Positions 23,341 to 35,999 of a DNA stretch of 64,000 nucleotides are shown piece by piece. The position numbers were made by a program, and so were the translations under genes. The notes below the pieces were generated by a model. It saw only the letters and a list, made by a program, of their open reading frames with translations, was not told the DNA's origin and did not search any database. How positions within the stretch are numbered: position 1 is the first letter of the stretch; each line of letters opens with the position of its first letter. The stretch covers positions 3,164,501 to 3,228,500 of the forward strand of contig OU452234.1 in assembly GCA_911728455.2 (NCBI GenBank), given 5' to 3'. This stretch comes from Marthasterias glacialis. Lineage: Eukaryota; Echinodermata; Asteroidea; Forcipulatida; Asteriidae.

Positions 23341-23850
23341 TAGACTAACCTTACCAGGATGATATTGGCAAAATACTGATAAAACTGATCAAATTTAAAT
23401 GCTTGCGATGGTGTACTTATAAAATATTTATTTTTAACGTTCTGCATGTTCTTACTATTTATGATGTTTACATTATCAGTGGTATGTACAGTAACTTTTA
23501 TGTGGTAATTCTTACCGAAAAATAAGTATATATTGTGTCTACATTACTTTAATAATCTGTAGAGCCACTACATAGGCATATATTTCCAAACTGGCAGGTA
23601 CAATAGCGCCTCCCACCGATCTACCTTCAAAGCCCCGCAGCATGAGCGCTACAACATCTCCGTCCTTTTTTTTAGCACGGGATATGGTACACACACTTTT
23701 TCCGACATTTCTGTCTGATGCGTGCCTCACACCATGTATTAGGAAGATTTCTTGTTAACATTTATATGAAAAAAATAGTAGAGTTTCGTCCAGTAAGTTC
23801 TATTGGCAAAACGATTTGGGAGGAATTACTCTGTCCGTAATCGGGGAATA
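23341..23850. other. Spacer, no gene seen
   Basis: Begins with TTTAGACTAACCTTACCAGG, shared with block 1. The middle part (23460-23800) has no counterpart in block 1 and no recognisable gene. Confidence 0.4.
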
Positions 23851-26800
23851 TTCTCTCCCCGGGACGAGCCAATTCCTCGGGTTACTGTATCGGTGACACT
23901 CTTCTGCCACTGCATCAGCGCCCCCTCCCCTGCTTGGCACTTCACACTGTTAGAGGCCCCAAGTGCCGGCAGTTCCGTAGGTTATAAAGGGGACATTTTC
24001 TAATCTTCGATCCAGGCCAGTGTATTAAGCCAACAGCAAGGGAGTCGTCCTGGCATGGGTAAATCAAAAAAATGCTCTGGTGTCGTAACCAGCTTCAAAA
24101 CAAAGAGCAGGCAGTGAGAACACAACCCGTTTCCGGGCCTCGTTACACCCACCATAAATGCTGCTGAAGAGCCATTCCCTCCCAGCTCGCCACGGGGGCT
24201 GGGGATGGGCTCCTCTAAGTGCGGACAGGCCGTGACACTCTCGCTCAATCTCCTGGGTGTACAGTGCTGTTCATGGGTCAGAGTGGGGCTCTGACGATGT
24301 TGGGCATGACCCACTTGACCAGACCACCATCAATGTCAGATTTTCCCCCAGCAGCGGGTGTTCCTAGGCCAATAAACAATGGCTTTTCCTGGAAAAAAGA
24401 AAGGACAAGTCGACATCCTCGCCGTCAATCTTCCTCCAGCTTAGAGATTTTGTTGGGAATTCGGCAGGGGGAAGAAACATCATCGCCATAACTCTGTGTC
24501 AAGGGTCGAGTTTTTACAGGCTTTTCATTGATACCCACCTTGCCAGCGGCCATGGTATCTTGCCGTCACCCGGGCATGGTTTTGGGACAACCAAAAAGCA
24601 AACTCGTCCTCAGCCCCTGGTCTGTATCCTGACAATGGCTGGACTACTCAAAACCAACGGAGAAGAGCAGGCATGGCAAAAACATGACCCATTCTGGGCC
24701 CCTTTACACCACCATAAAAGCCGATCATCAACCGTTCCCACCCTGCGCCCCCCAGCTCACTGGCACTCATTACAGGGGCTGGGGACGGGCTCCTGTGAAG
24801 GCAGACACACTCGCTCAATCTCCTGGGTGTACAGTACTGTTCATGGATCAGAGTGGGGTTTTGACGATGTCGGGCATGACCCACTCGTCCAGACCACAGT
24901 CAATGTTAGATTTTCCCCCAGCATTGGATGTTCCTAGGCCAATAGTGTCTTCTGAATTGTCTTCAGACTTGACCGCTGGCTTTTCCTGTAAAGAGGATAG
25001 GACAAGCCGTTGTCCCTGCCGTCAATCTTCCTCCAGTTTGGAGAGATCGTCAGGGCGAATCAGGCAAACATTGTCACTGTTACTCTGTGTCAAGGGCTGA
25101 GTTTACAGGCTGTTCATTGATATCCGCCTTGCTAAAGGCCATGGTATCTAGCCGACACCCAGAGTGGGTTCCGGAACAACCAAAGCATACTCGTCCTCAG
25201 CCCACTGGTCTGTATCCTGACCATGGCTGGACTACTTAAAACCACTGGAGAAGAGCAGGAAAGGCAAAAGATTCATTTCTGGGCCTTGTTACACTGAGCA
25301 TGAAAGCTGCTCATCAACCGTTCCCCACCGGGTCCATGGCACTCGTTACAGGGGCGGGGGCTGGGCTCCTGTAAAGGCAGACACACTCACTTAATCTCCT
25401 GGGTGAACAGTGCTGTTCACTCGTCCAGACTGCCGTCGATGTCAAATTTTCCCCCAGCATTGGACGTTCCTAGGCCAATAGTGTCATCTGAATTGTCTTC
25501 AGACTTGACCAGTGGCTTTTCTGACGTCCACGCTGCCAATCTTCCTCCAGTTTGGAGAGATTGTCAGGGGGAAGAAACATCGTTGCCATCACCTTGTGTC
25601 AAGGGCAGACTTTACGGGTTGTTCATTAATATCCACCTTGCTAATGGCCATGGTATCTAGCCGACACCCAGGCAGGGTTACGGAACAACCAAAAAGCAAA
25701 CTCATTCTCAGCCCCTGGTCTGTATCCTGACCATGGCTGCACTATTCAAAACCAACGGAGAAGAGCAGGCATGGCAAAAATGACCCAGTTCCAGGTCCTG
25801 TTACACCCACCATGAAAGCTGCTCAGGAACCTTTTCCCCCGGCTCCATGGCAAGTGTCACGGGGCTGGGGACGGGCTCCTGTGAGGGCAGACAGGCTGTG
25901 ACACTTGCTCACTCTCCTTGGTGTACAGTGCTGTTCATGTGTCAGAGTGAGGCCCTGACGATGTCTGGCATGACCCACTCGTCCAGACCACAATCGATGT
26001 CAGATTTTTCTCAAGCATTGGGCATTCCTAGGCCAATAGTGTCTTCTGAATAGTCTTTACACTTGGCCAGTGGCTTTTCCGACGTCCACGCCATCAATCT
26101 TCCTCCAGTTTGGAGAGATTGTCAGGCGAATCATTCATGGGGAAGAAACATCATCACCATCACTTTGTGTCAAGGGCCGAGTTTGAACAGGTTGTTCATT
26201 GATATCCACCTTGCCAATGGCCATGGTATCTAGCCAACACCCAGTCGGGGTTCCAGGCCAACCAAAGCAAACTCGTTCCCCTGCTGTGTATCCTGACTAT
26301 GGCTGGACTACTCAAAACCAACAGAAAAGAGCAGGCAGGGAAAAGTCAACACCTTTCCGGGCCCCATTACACCCACGATGAAAACTGCTCACCAACTGTT
26401 CCCTCCTGGTTCAATGGCACAAGCCACGGAGGGCTCACAACAACCTCCTGTACATGCAGACTGTGAAACACTCGCTCAATCTCCCGGATGTACAGTGGTG
26501 TTCATTGGTCAAAGTTGGGCTCCGACAATGTCGAGCATGATCAACTCGTCCAGACCACCGTCTGTGTCGGATTTTCTCAACATTGGGCAGTTCTCAGCCA
26601 ATAGTGTCTTCTGAATTGTCTTCATCGTGACTGATGGCTTTTTCTAGTAAAAAAGATAGGACAAACTGACGTCCATTCCGTCAATCTTCCTCCAGTTTGG
26701 AGTGTTTGTCAGGCAAATCAGGCAGGGGGAAGAAACATTGTCGCTGTTACTCTGTGGTAAGGGCTGAGTTTTTACAGGCTGTTCATTGATATCCACCTTG

Positions 26801-28950
26801 GTATAAACGGCCATGGTATCTAGCCGACACCCAGGCAAGATTTTAGAACAACCAAAGCAAACTCGTCCTCAGCATTTGGTCTGTACTCTGACGACCATGG
26901 CTGGACTACTCAAAACCAATGGGGAAGAGCTGGCAGGGCAAACACGACCCTTTTTCCGGGCCCCGTTACACCCACCATGAATGCTGCTCATCAACCGTTC
27001 CCCCCAGCTCCATGGCACTCATTACAGGGGCTGGGGACGGTCTCCTGTGAAGGCAGACACACTCGCTCAATCTCCTGGGTGTACAGTGCTGTTCATGGAT
27101 CAGAGTGAGGCTCTGACAATGTCGGGCTTGACCCACTCGTCCAGACCACCGTCAATGTCAGATTTTCCCCCAGCATCGGAGGTTCTTAGACCAATAGTGT
27201 CTTCTGAGTTGTCTTTAGACTTGACCAGTGGCTTTTCGGATGTCCACATCGTCAATCTTCCTCCAGTTTGGAGAAATTGTCAGGCGAATCAAGCAGGGGG
27301 AAGAAACATCGTCACCATAACTCTTTGTTAAGGGCCGGTGTTACAGGTTGTTCATTGATATCCACCTTGCTAACGGCCATGGTATCTAGCCGACACCCAG
27401 GCAGGGTTACGGGACAACCAAAAAGCAAACTCATTCTCAGCCCCTGGTCTGTATCCTGACCATGGCTGCACTATTCAAAACCAACGGAGAAGAGCAGGCG
27501 GTGCAAAGATGGCCTGTTTCCAGGCCCCATTACACCCAGCATGAAAGCCGCTCACCAACAATCCCCCCCCCCTGCTCCATGGTACTGATCAAGGGGCTGG
27601 GGACTGGCTCCTGTGAAGGCACACAGGCTGTGACACTTGCTCACTCTCCTTGGTGTACAGTGCTGTACATGGGTCAGAGAGGGGCTCTGCGATGTTGGGC
27701 ATGATTTTCCCCCAGCATCGGATGTTCCTAGGCCAATAGTGTCTTCTGAATTGCTTTCAGACTTGACCGCTGGCTTTTCCTGTAAAAAGGATAGGACAAG
27801 CCCACAACCCTGCCGTCAATCTTCCTCCAGTTTGGAATGTTTGTCAGGCGATTCAGGCATGGGGAAGAAACATCATCGCCATCACCTTGTGTCAAGGGCA
27901 GAATTTACAGGTTGTTCATTAATATCCACCTTGCTATTAACAGCCATGGTATCTAGCCGACACCCAGGCAGGGTTTCGGGACAACCAAAGCAAACTCGTC
28001 CTCAGCCCCTGGTCTGTATCCTGACCATGGCTGTACTTCTCAAAACCAACGGAAAAGAGCAGGCAGGGCAAACTGACCCATTTCCGGGCCCCGTAACGAC
28101 CCCATGAAAGTCGCTCACCAACCATTCCTCCCTCCTCCATGGAACTTGCCACGGGGGCTCAGGCCAAGCTCCTGTACAGGCAGACAGGCTGTGACACTCG
28201 CTCAATCTCTTGGGTGTACAGTGCTGTTCATGGGTCAGAGGGGGGCTTTGACGATGCTGGGCTTGACCCACTCGTCCAGACCACCTTGATAACAGCCATG
28301 GTATCTAGCTGACACCCAGTTGAGGTTTCAGGACAACCAAAGCAAACTCGTCCTCAGCCCACTGGTCTGTATCCTGACCATGGCTGGACTGCTCAAAACC
28401 TACAGAGAAGAGCATGCAGGGCAAAAGCGACCCATTTCTGGGCCCCGTTACACCCACCATGAATGCCGCTCATCAATCGTATCCCCCCCGGCTCCATGGC
28501 ACTTGTCACGGGGCTGGATGGAGACGGGCTCCTGTGAAGGCAGACTGGCTGTGAAACTTGCTCAATCTTCTGGGTATCTAGTGCTGTTCATGGCTCAGAG
28601 TGGGGCTCTGACGATGTCGGGCATGACCCACTCGTCCAGACCACCGTCGATGTTAGATTTTCCCCCAGCATCGGATGTTCCTAGGCCAATAGTGTCCTCT
28701 GAATTGCTTTCAGACTTGACCGCTGGCTTTTCCTGTAAAAAGGATAGGACAAGCTGACATCCACGCCGTCAATCTTCTTCCAGTTTGGAGAGTTTGTCAG
28801 CCAAATCATGCAGGGGGAAGAAACATCATCGCCATAACTCTGTCAAGGGCCCAGTTTACAGGCTGTTCATTGATATCCGCCTTGCTAATGGCCATGGTAT
28901 CTAGCTGACACCCAGTCTGAGTCTCGGAACAACCAAAAAGCGAACAGTAG
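23851..28950. repeat. Satellite array, unit about 565 bp, about 9 copies
   Basis: The landmark CCCACTCGTCCAGAC occurs near 24308, 24882, 25420 (partial), 25973, 26541 (partial), 27132, 28265 and 28627, with a deleted copy near 27700. Other landmarks recur in order: CCTAGGCCAATAGTGTC, CTTCCTCCAGTTTGGAGAG, GCCATGGTATCTAGC and CTGGTCTGTATCCTGAC. Long frames on both strands (for example VPRPIVSSELSSDLTAGFS) are interrupted differently in each copy. I treat it as non-coding. Confidence 0.9.
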
Positions 28951-31745
28951 GGAGTCCGTGTAAATCCAAGCGTTATTGTACCCAGCCAGTAGGGAAATAT
29001 GCATAAGTAGTGGCTCTACCAGTTAGTTTTTAAGTAAGATCCACACTGCTTTGGGAGGATTTTATTTGTTGGTATTTAACGTGATTACATTAAGTTCTGA
29101 AACGAGGCGGCTGCCGATGCGTTAGAGTGCGAGCCGGACGGACATAAATTGACTGCGTTTAATAAAGGTATTGCGACCAATAACAAAAATTTCATCTCGT
29201 ACAGAAAGAGCACGTAAATGTTAATCCATAAGACCCGTGAAAATACACTGGAAGGTGTTACTGTTATCATTTTATTTCTCCATAATTCACGACAAATGTA
29301 AATATAATTCAAAAAAAATTTAAAAGTAACAAGAGTATGACAATACACATATATAGAAGAATTTTATATGTAATACATAAGATTTAAAAAAATACTGAAC
29401 CACATAAAAAAATAATTATGGAGAAGGCTAGACCAAGGGAGGAAAAATTTTTCATTTAACCAAAACATTACAAAGTTTGGGATTAAACATGGAATTAATA
29501 ATAACAAAATATATAATATATATATAAACCGTTTATATATTTTTTTTTTTAAATATAAAAAAATAAAATGATCTGTAGTTAGGAAGTTTGTTTCACAAAA
29601 CAACATAATCTGATAAATTTCATTAAGTTTCACCACTAACATCTGAAAAGAAACAACTTATATGATTTAATTAATTAAAATGACTCAAAAAACAAATGAC
29701 CACATTACAAAAAGCATATTGGTCATTTAATCAGAAGACAAATTACAATCTATGAATCAAATATTCATGATAAAACAAGATGAAAAATGTTTCCATTGCA
29801 CTAACTACTTTCTTTATGACTTTTACAAAAAGAATGTCACAATTTTAACTCAAAAAAATTTAAAGGTTATGTGTATGTTATGTTTTATAGTAATTCATGA
29901 ATTTGACAATACATATGCAATAAAAGTACCGTAGTACCTCTTACTAACAATCCATAATTAAATTAGGTTTTTATATACTCATAAATGTTATTTAAATGCA
30001 TTAGACTATCAACATATGTTATGATTTTTTCCTTCTGAATATGTTATCCCTCGAATACATAAATGCTAAATCTAAAACAAGTTCTTTACTTTTCAACCTT
30101 AACAAATCCTATTACTGTGTTACTTCTGTTAAATGTAAATGATGACATTGTTAGCTAAAAGATTAATTTATGAACATTTATGTGACAAAATTGAAAATAT
30201 ATAAAAATTAAATCAACATTAACATTAATCTAACTCTAACAAAGTCTATGTTTTAAATTTGACAACTAGGTTGTACAATACTAACTACAATGAAATGTGT
30301 TTTTAAGAACTATCTTAAACATAACGATGTTAAAAATAAAAATGAAACACTATAGGCTGACACCCAACTGTCAAATTTTATGTAAGATACAAGTATCATC
30401 CAATGAAATCACTTGTAAGGGTAACAGGTGTCCAGACAAAAGAAATTAATGTTGGGAATTGGGGTCCACTTTAAGGCCTATGAAGACTGCCCAATTTTAT
30501 TACATACAATGACAGTATAAAATAAACTAATAATAAATATTTATGTTATTTGTTCACAGTTATTTGAATTCAAAAGTTAGATGGTTCGTTCTTTATGTTC
30601 AAGCCTTCTTACATAAGTCAGGCCTACTTGTACATGTAGATTAACACTTTCTAAACAATAAACAATTATGATTGCTAACATGAATAAAAAGTGTCACTGG
30701 TATGAACTTCATAATCAGTGAGCATACGTCAGGCCTACATGTAGATTTATATTCTGTTTTATTTTATGTGAAACAAGTTGTAGCGCTTAAGGTGGGCGGG
30801 TGGCTCTTACTTCTAGTTCTGTTGAATAAGCTGGACCTAAATGTACATTTAGATTTACTCTTTTGTTAATTATGATTAAAGAAATTATAAAATTATCACC
30901 AATGGATTACTTTCTAACTTTTAACAGTTCACAATTATAATATCGGTGAAACAAAGAAATTCCAACAGTTCAAATTATCCAATATATATATTTATTATAC
31001 GCTTAACACTTTTTAACTAACTTAGTGTTATTGGTCTTATATAAACAAAATTAATTACTCCAAATGATATTATTTTCAGCCTGAGGGTCAAAATCAAACC
31101 TTAAGTGGTTTAATTATTACAACAACAAAAAATAATAAATATACCTTTTTCAATGCGATTATAACAATAACTTTGTTCAGTCATGAACCGTCTTTGAAAA
31201 GTTAACGTTGAAATTAAATGTACAATATAATCTACGTTGTATTCGTGCGTCACTAACAAGAATTTGACACTTTGTCTCTGTTAATGGTAAACTTAACCCA
31301 GCTGAATGTGTACATGCACTTTCCAATGCATGCTCAGCATTAATTATATTAAAAAAAATTAATAATAATAAATTATAATTAAAAACTAACTTATATTATT
31401 AAATAGAATAAAATACAAAATGATAAATTAGGCTATCTCTTACTAGTTCATAAAATCTCGAGTAACGTCGTTGAAGCGAAATATTGTACTTTGGTTTCTT
31501 ATTAAACGGGCGCTGCAGAGATTGAACGTTAATTTGTATTTTACACACGATCGATGCATCTGTTAAGCCGTGCCAAAATGCAGCCTCGTTTCAGAAACGT
31601 ATCATTTAATACGTGAACTGGGATATGAAAATAATGAAATGAGATTTTCTCAGTTGCAGTGTGTTTCATTAAATCAGGGTAATCCCACATTTTACTTGGT
31701 GATAAATAAATAAAATTGAAGTAAACTTTGATACTTTAAAACCCC
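28951..31745. other. Very AT-rich gene desert
   Basis: No convincing exon. Short reading frames are what AT-rich DNA gives by chance. A GC-richer patch at about 29100-29165 sits beside a minus-strand acceptor-like CGCAG and could be a short terminal exon, but nothing joins it. At 30690-30725 a fragment of the cassette spacer (CTCACTGATTATGAAGTTCA on minus) is present. Confidence 0.4.
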
Positions 31746-31984
31746 TTTTATATAACACCCAAGCAGATCCTTGCCATTTGATTGGAGGATGGTTGGTCAC
31801 GTGATAGCAAATAAACGTACCATTGCACGCCATGTCATTCACCGTGCATTTTTCGTTCCATTGCACGCTCGCCCGCCCTCCATTGACGAAAGTGACTATT
31901 CGATAAAAAATGGCTGAAGCTTATTATACAATATAGTGTTATCCTCCAATCAAATGACAAAGATCTACTTGGATGTTATATAAA
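31746..31984. mobile_element. Inverted-repeat element with 45-bp termini
   Basis: TTTATATAACACCCAAGCAG... at 31746-31790 is mirrored by ATCCTCCAATCAAATGACAA... at 31939-31984. The interior repeats CCATTGCACGC. No ORF. Confidence 0.75.
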
Positions 31985-31985
31985 A

Positions 31986-32145
31986 CAAATAATGAATGTT
32001 TTTCATTCGTGCAATAGTAAGAATATTTTCATGAGTTGAAAGATGGAATGTTCCATTCAACTCGGCTTCGCCTCGTTGAATGGAACATTCCATCTTTCAA
32101 CTCATGAAAATATTCTTACCATTGCACTCATAAACATTCATTATT
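31986..32145. repeat. Long near-perfect palindrome
   Basis: Arms of about 75 bp around a short GC-rich loop centred at about 32067 (TCGGCTTCGCCTC). The arms contain GAAAGATGGAATGTTCCATT and its reverse. A diverged partial relative is at 44155-44250. Confidence 0.85.
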
Positions 32146-32860
32146 TGTATAATATAATACAAATATAACTCTTAATGTAGTGTGGGAGTGTAATTTTTTC
32201 AAAGATGACTGAAATGATGGGAGGATAGATAGTGGTAGCGCCCTCTAGCAGTGACCAAAGGAAACTTAAAGAATTATTGCTAGGAATACTTAAGTATAAT
32301 AGTTGATAGAGATAATTTAAAGCACGTGCATTGTAAGCACTGGGTGCACCGTGTAGTGTTCAAGGGTTCTCATTTTACAAGTTGAAATAAAGTTTATTTT
32401 TAACTGATGATGAGTTTAAATCGGGGGGGTGGGGGTGACTTTACCAATTCTTAAGAGAATACAATAATTTGAATCTGTTTTACAGGGAATAATGAAAGTT
32501 TTTAAAGCATTATGTTGTGAACAATTTAAGGAACACTTACAAGACATGTATTAGTTAAATTATTTTAATTAGATTAATTTTTTAGCTTTTTAATGTTAAA
32601 TTTCTTATTATGTTAAGGTTTGTAGTCTTAAAAGTGTTTTCTTTTACTCGTTAAACACATTAATATGTAGTATGGTCTTTTTGCTCCAAAATAAACTTTT
32701 TTTAAACCGACACCAACAGATATATCTTCATTTTCTTTTTCATCTCCAGATTCTAGTAAAGGTCATAGGTCAAAGGGCGCATCTCATTATTTTTATTATT
32801 TTTTTGACCTATCCATCCTAAGGTTTGAATATAACGTCCGAGCGAATTTTTTCAAGCGGC
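32146..32860. other. AT-rich spacer with a G-rich tract
   Basis: No gene seen. A tract of G-runs (GGGGGGGTGGGGGTG, about 32420) could form a quadruplex. A CTCF-like GCTAGAGGGCGC lies on the minus strand near 32238. Confidence 0.35.
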
Positions 32861-32861
32861 G

Positions 32862-32940
32862 ATTTAGCCCAGTGGGCTAGCTCACAGCTCCCGGATTTCC
32901 GGGGCTGTGAGCTCGGGGGTTCAAATCCTGGTGGACCCCC
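32862..32940 (+). repeat. tRNA-like sequence (SINE head or tRNA relic)
   Basis: An A-box-like TTTAGCCCAGTGGGCTAG and a B-box GGTTCAAATCC about 50 bp apart, with a stable central hairpin (CTCACAGCTCCCGG with GGGGCTGTGAG). The ends do not form a good acceptor stem, so not a functional tRNA. Confidence 0.5.
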
Positions 32941-33229
32941 TTTTTACCAGTAAAAAAAGACATTTTTTTTATTTCTTGTAAAAATGGGTAGGGCTTGAAC
33001 CTGGTACCTTCAGCCCTGTAACCTCTATCTCTCACCACTCTGCTACTGAGCTTTCATGAAAATCTAACGGTTTTTGACCTGATGAATATTAGAATGGACC
33101 GACTTAGAAAATTTTTCAAAATAATTTCTCCCTGGCCAGACCCTTGGATTTTGGGCTGATCTGAGGGTTGACCAAGGGCCCTTGGAGCTGAGATTGGGGA
33201 GTAAAATTTCTAAGTGCTGAGGGGCCAGG
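32941..33229. other. Spacer before the 133-bp array
   Basis: Contains a minus-strand B-box-like GGTTCAAGCCC (32993) and no gene. Confidence 0.3.
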
Positions 33230-34690
33230 GGCTGGGAGGTTGCTGGGCAGTCAGTCAGTGGGTCGAGCTGGGTGGGCTGAAGGCTTGGAGTGAGGGATGG
33301 GGGATGGACCAGTAGTCATGCTGGGGTGATGGCTGGATAGACATAGGCATGATGATGCTGGATAGAGGACTGGAGTAAGGGTGGGAGGTTGGTGGGATGA
33401 AGACTGTGGGTTGAGATGGTTGGACCGAGGGGTTCGGGGTGGACCAGTAGTCATGCTGGAGTAATGGCTGGATAGACACAGGCATGATGATGCTGGGGAG
33501 AGGACTAGAGTGGGATGGACTGGTAGTCATGCTGGGGTATGGCTGGATAGATATGTGCATGATGATGCTGGGTAGAGGACTGGAGTAAGGCTGTGAGATT
33601 GATGGGATGAAGACAGTGGGTTGAGATGGTTGGACTGAGGGATGGGGGTGGACTGGTAGTCATGCTGGGGTATGGCTGGATAGATATGTGCATGATGATG
33701 CTGGGTAGAGGACTGGAGTAAGGCTGTGAGATTGATGGGATGAAGACAGTGGGTTGAGATGGTTGGACTGAGGGATGGGGGTGGACTGGTAGTCATGCTG
33801 GGGTATGGCTGGATAGATATATGCATGATGATGCTGGGTAGAGGACTGGAGTAAGGGTGGGAGATTGATGGGATGAAGAGAGTGGGTTGAGATGGTTGGA
33901 CTGAGGGATGGGGGTGGACTGGTAGTCATGCTGGAGTATGGCTGGATAGATATGTGCATGATGATGCTGGGTAGAGGACTGGAGTAAGGATGGGAGATTG
34001 TTGGGATGAAGACAGTGGGTTGAGATGATTGGACTGAGGGATGGGGGTGGACTGGTAGTCATGCTGGGGTATGGCTGGATAGATATGTGCATGATGATGC
34101 TGGGTAGATGACTGGAGTAAGGCTGTGAGATTGGTGGGATGAAGACAGTGGGTTGAGATGATTGGACTGAGGGATGGGGGTGGACTGGTAGTCATGCTGG
34201 GGTATGGCTGGATAGATATGTGCATGATGATGCTGGGTAGATGACTGGAGTAAGGCTGGGAGATTGGTGGGATGAAGACAGTGGGTTGAGATGGTTGGAC
34301 TGAGGGGTGGGGGTGGACTGGTAGTCATGCTGGGGTATGGCTGGATAGATATGTGCATGATGCTGCTGGGTAGAGGACTGGAGTAAGGGTGGGAGATTAA
34401 TGGGATGAAGACAGTGGGTTGAGATGGTTAGACTTAGGGCTTGGACTGAGGGATGGGGGATAGACCAGTAGTCATGCTGGGGTATGGCTGGATAGATATG
34501 TGCATGATGATGCTGGGTAGAGGACTGGAGTAAAGATGGGAGATTGATGGGATGAAGACAGTGGGTTGAGATGGTTGCACTGAAGGCTTGGGGTAAGGGT
34601 GGGGACATGGTGGTGTGTATATTGGGGTGTTGCTGGCTAGACACTGGGCATGTGATCAAGCTGGGTAGGGGACTTGGGCAAGGGGTAGGG
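33230..34690. repeat. 133-bp tandem repeat, about 11 copies
   Basis: The landmark GTAGTCATGCTGGGGTATGG recurs every 133 bp (for example 33655, 33788, 34055, 34188, 34321). The edges are more diverged. The minus strand stays open for about 99 codons at a time because each unit lacks stops in two frames. The His/Pro/Ser/Gln-rich translation is repeat-driven, not a gene. Confidence 0.93.
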
Positions 34691-35995
34691 GTTGCTGTGG
34701 ACCTTACTGTGGGGTGAAATTGATTTTATTATGCAGAGTACTTTTTGTATTTAAGGTGTAATAAATTTCACATTAAAGTAGTGACTATGCTTTCATTGAA
34801 AGTTATAGAACTTTTTTTTAGGGTTTACAGAGCATTAAAAATAAATTTAAAGGGGTGGTTCATTTTGTTTTGAAGGTAATACCGGGTGGTTTAGAAATAT
34901 TTTAAAGGTATGGTACTTTTTGAATTAAATGAAATAATTATAGTGTTTTTAAAAGAATTTTAAAGGGATTTTACTTTTTATGCTGTAGGGAATAAAATAC
35001 TCTATTTTTGCTGCACTTTTCTAAGAAAGAATTGGGAGGACAAAGACCCGTTTTAATGCAGCCATCTTTGTTGGAATTCTAGTGTGTACTCATATGTTAT
35101 TGGATTACACGAAATGGCGCCAGTCTATTTTATTTGCGCAAGGTTGGATTTCGTATTGTAAATTTTGGTGAGGGGTAGGGTCAAACTATTTTGGTAAGTT
35201 CTAGACCAAGAGGGTTTTGTTAATAATAAAAAGAACTATTGGTCTATGTCTTGCTTAATACTTGTAATCATAACACATTAATTAACAATAATAGCACATA
35301 AAGTAAGGCAATGAAACCAATTTCTTGCTACATTTATAGAATCATTTTATTTCACAACTCCAGACGGTATATAAATTACAAAATATTTCTAACATTATCA
35401 GCATTAAGAACAATAATTTCACTGCAACTAAACTAGTCTGAAAAAGGGGGAAAAATTGATTCTTTTGAAGAATGATATTTTCAAATAAACTAAACCGTTA
35501 AGCCGTTGAAACTTCATCATTAGTTGGGCATGTTTTTTTGCAGTTAATTAATTATAATGTTGTCACAGATTTTGTGCTACTTTCGCTCAGTTCCATTTTG
35601 TGGAACGTTTTTCTTGGACATGGTAATGTTTTAGATGTTTTTCGTCAGGATTCTGGTTTATAAAGCTTTTAAAAAGTATGCTTTGCCTAAGGCATTTTTA
35701 ACGGAAATAAATTACTTTTTTTTTTGAAAAGTAAATTTAACTCAACCTGTAAACTTATCATATCATTCAGGTATTCATGTCAAGAAATTATAACAACAAT
35801 GTTTGTTTTGTTTTTTTCATATAATTTGTGCACATCGTTGGTTTCGCTTTTGATTTTAGATTTTGGTGAATCAAAATATGACACGCTGTCTAGCAAAACT
35901 TGAAACTTCTTGGCATTTACCACAAATGTGTAACAGCCATGAAAAAGTCACCGTTTAGCCCCAGAGACCAATTTGAGATTTCCATGTCACCATAT
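34691..35995. other. AT-rich spacer, no gene seen
   Basis: No exon-like segment with paired splice sites and sensible codon use was found. Confidence 0.35.
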
Positions 35996-35999
35996 AGAG

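Noticed and set aside
24219-28757. Frames of 60-156 codons in the satellite (VPRPIVSSELSSDLTAGFS and similar)
   Set aside because: Each copy breaks at different places and both strands are similarly open; no conserved start or domain. Kept as satellite.
33251-34659. Series of 99-155 codon minus-strand His/Pro/Ser-rich frames
   Set aside because: Offset by exactly 133 bp, the tandem repeat period; not separate genes.
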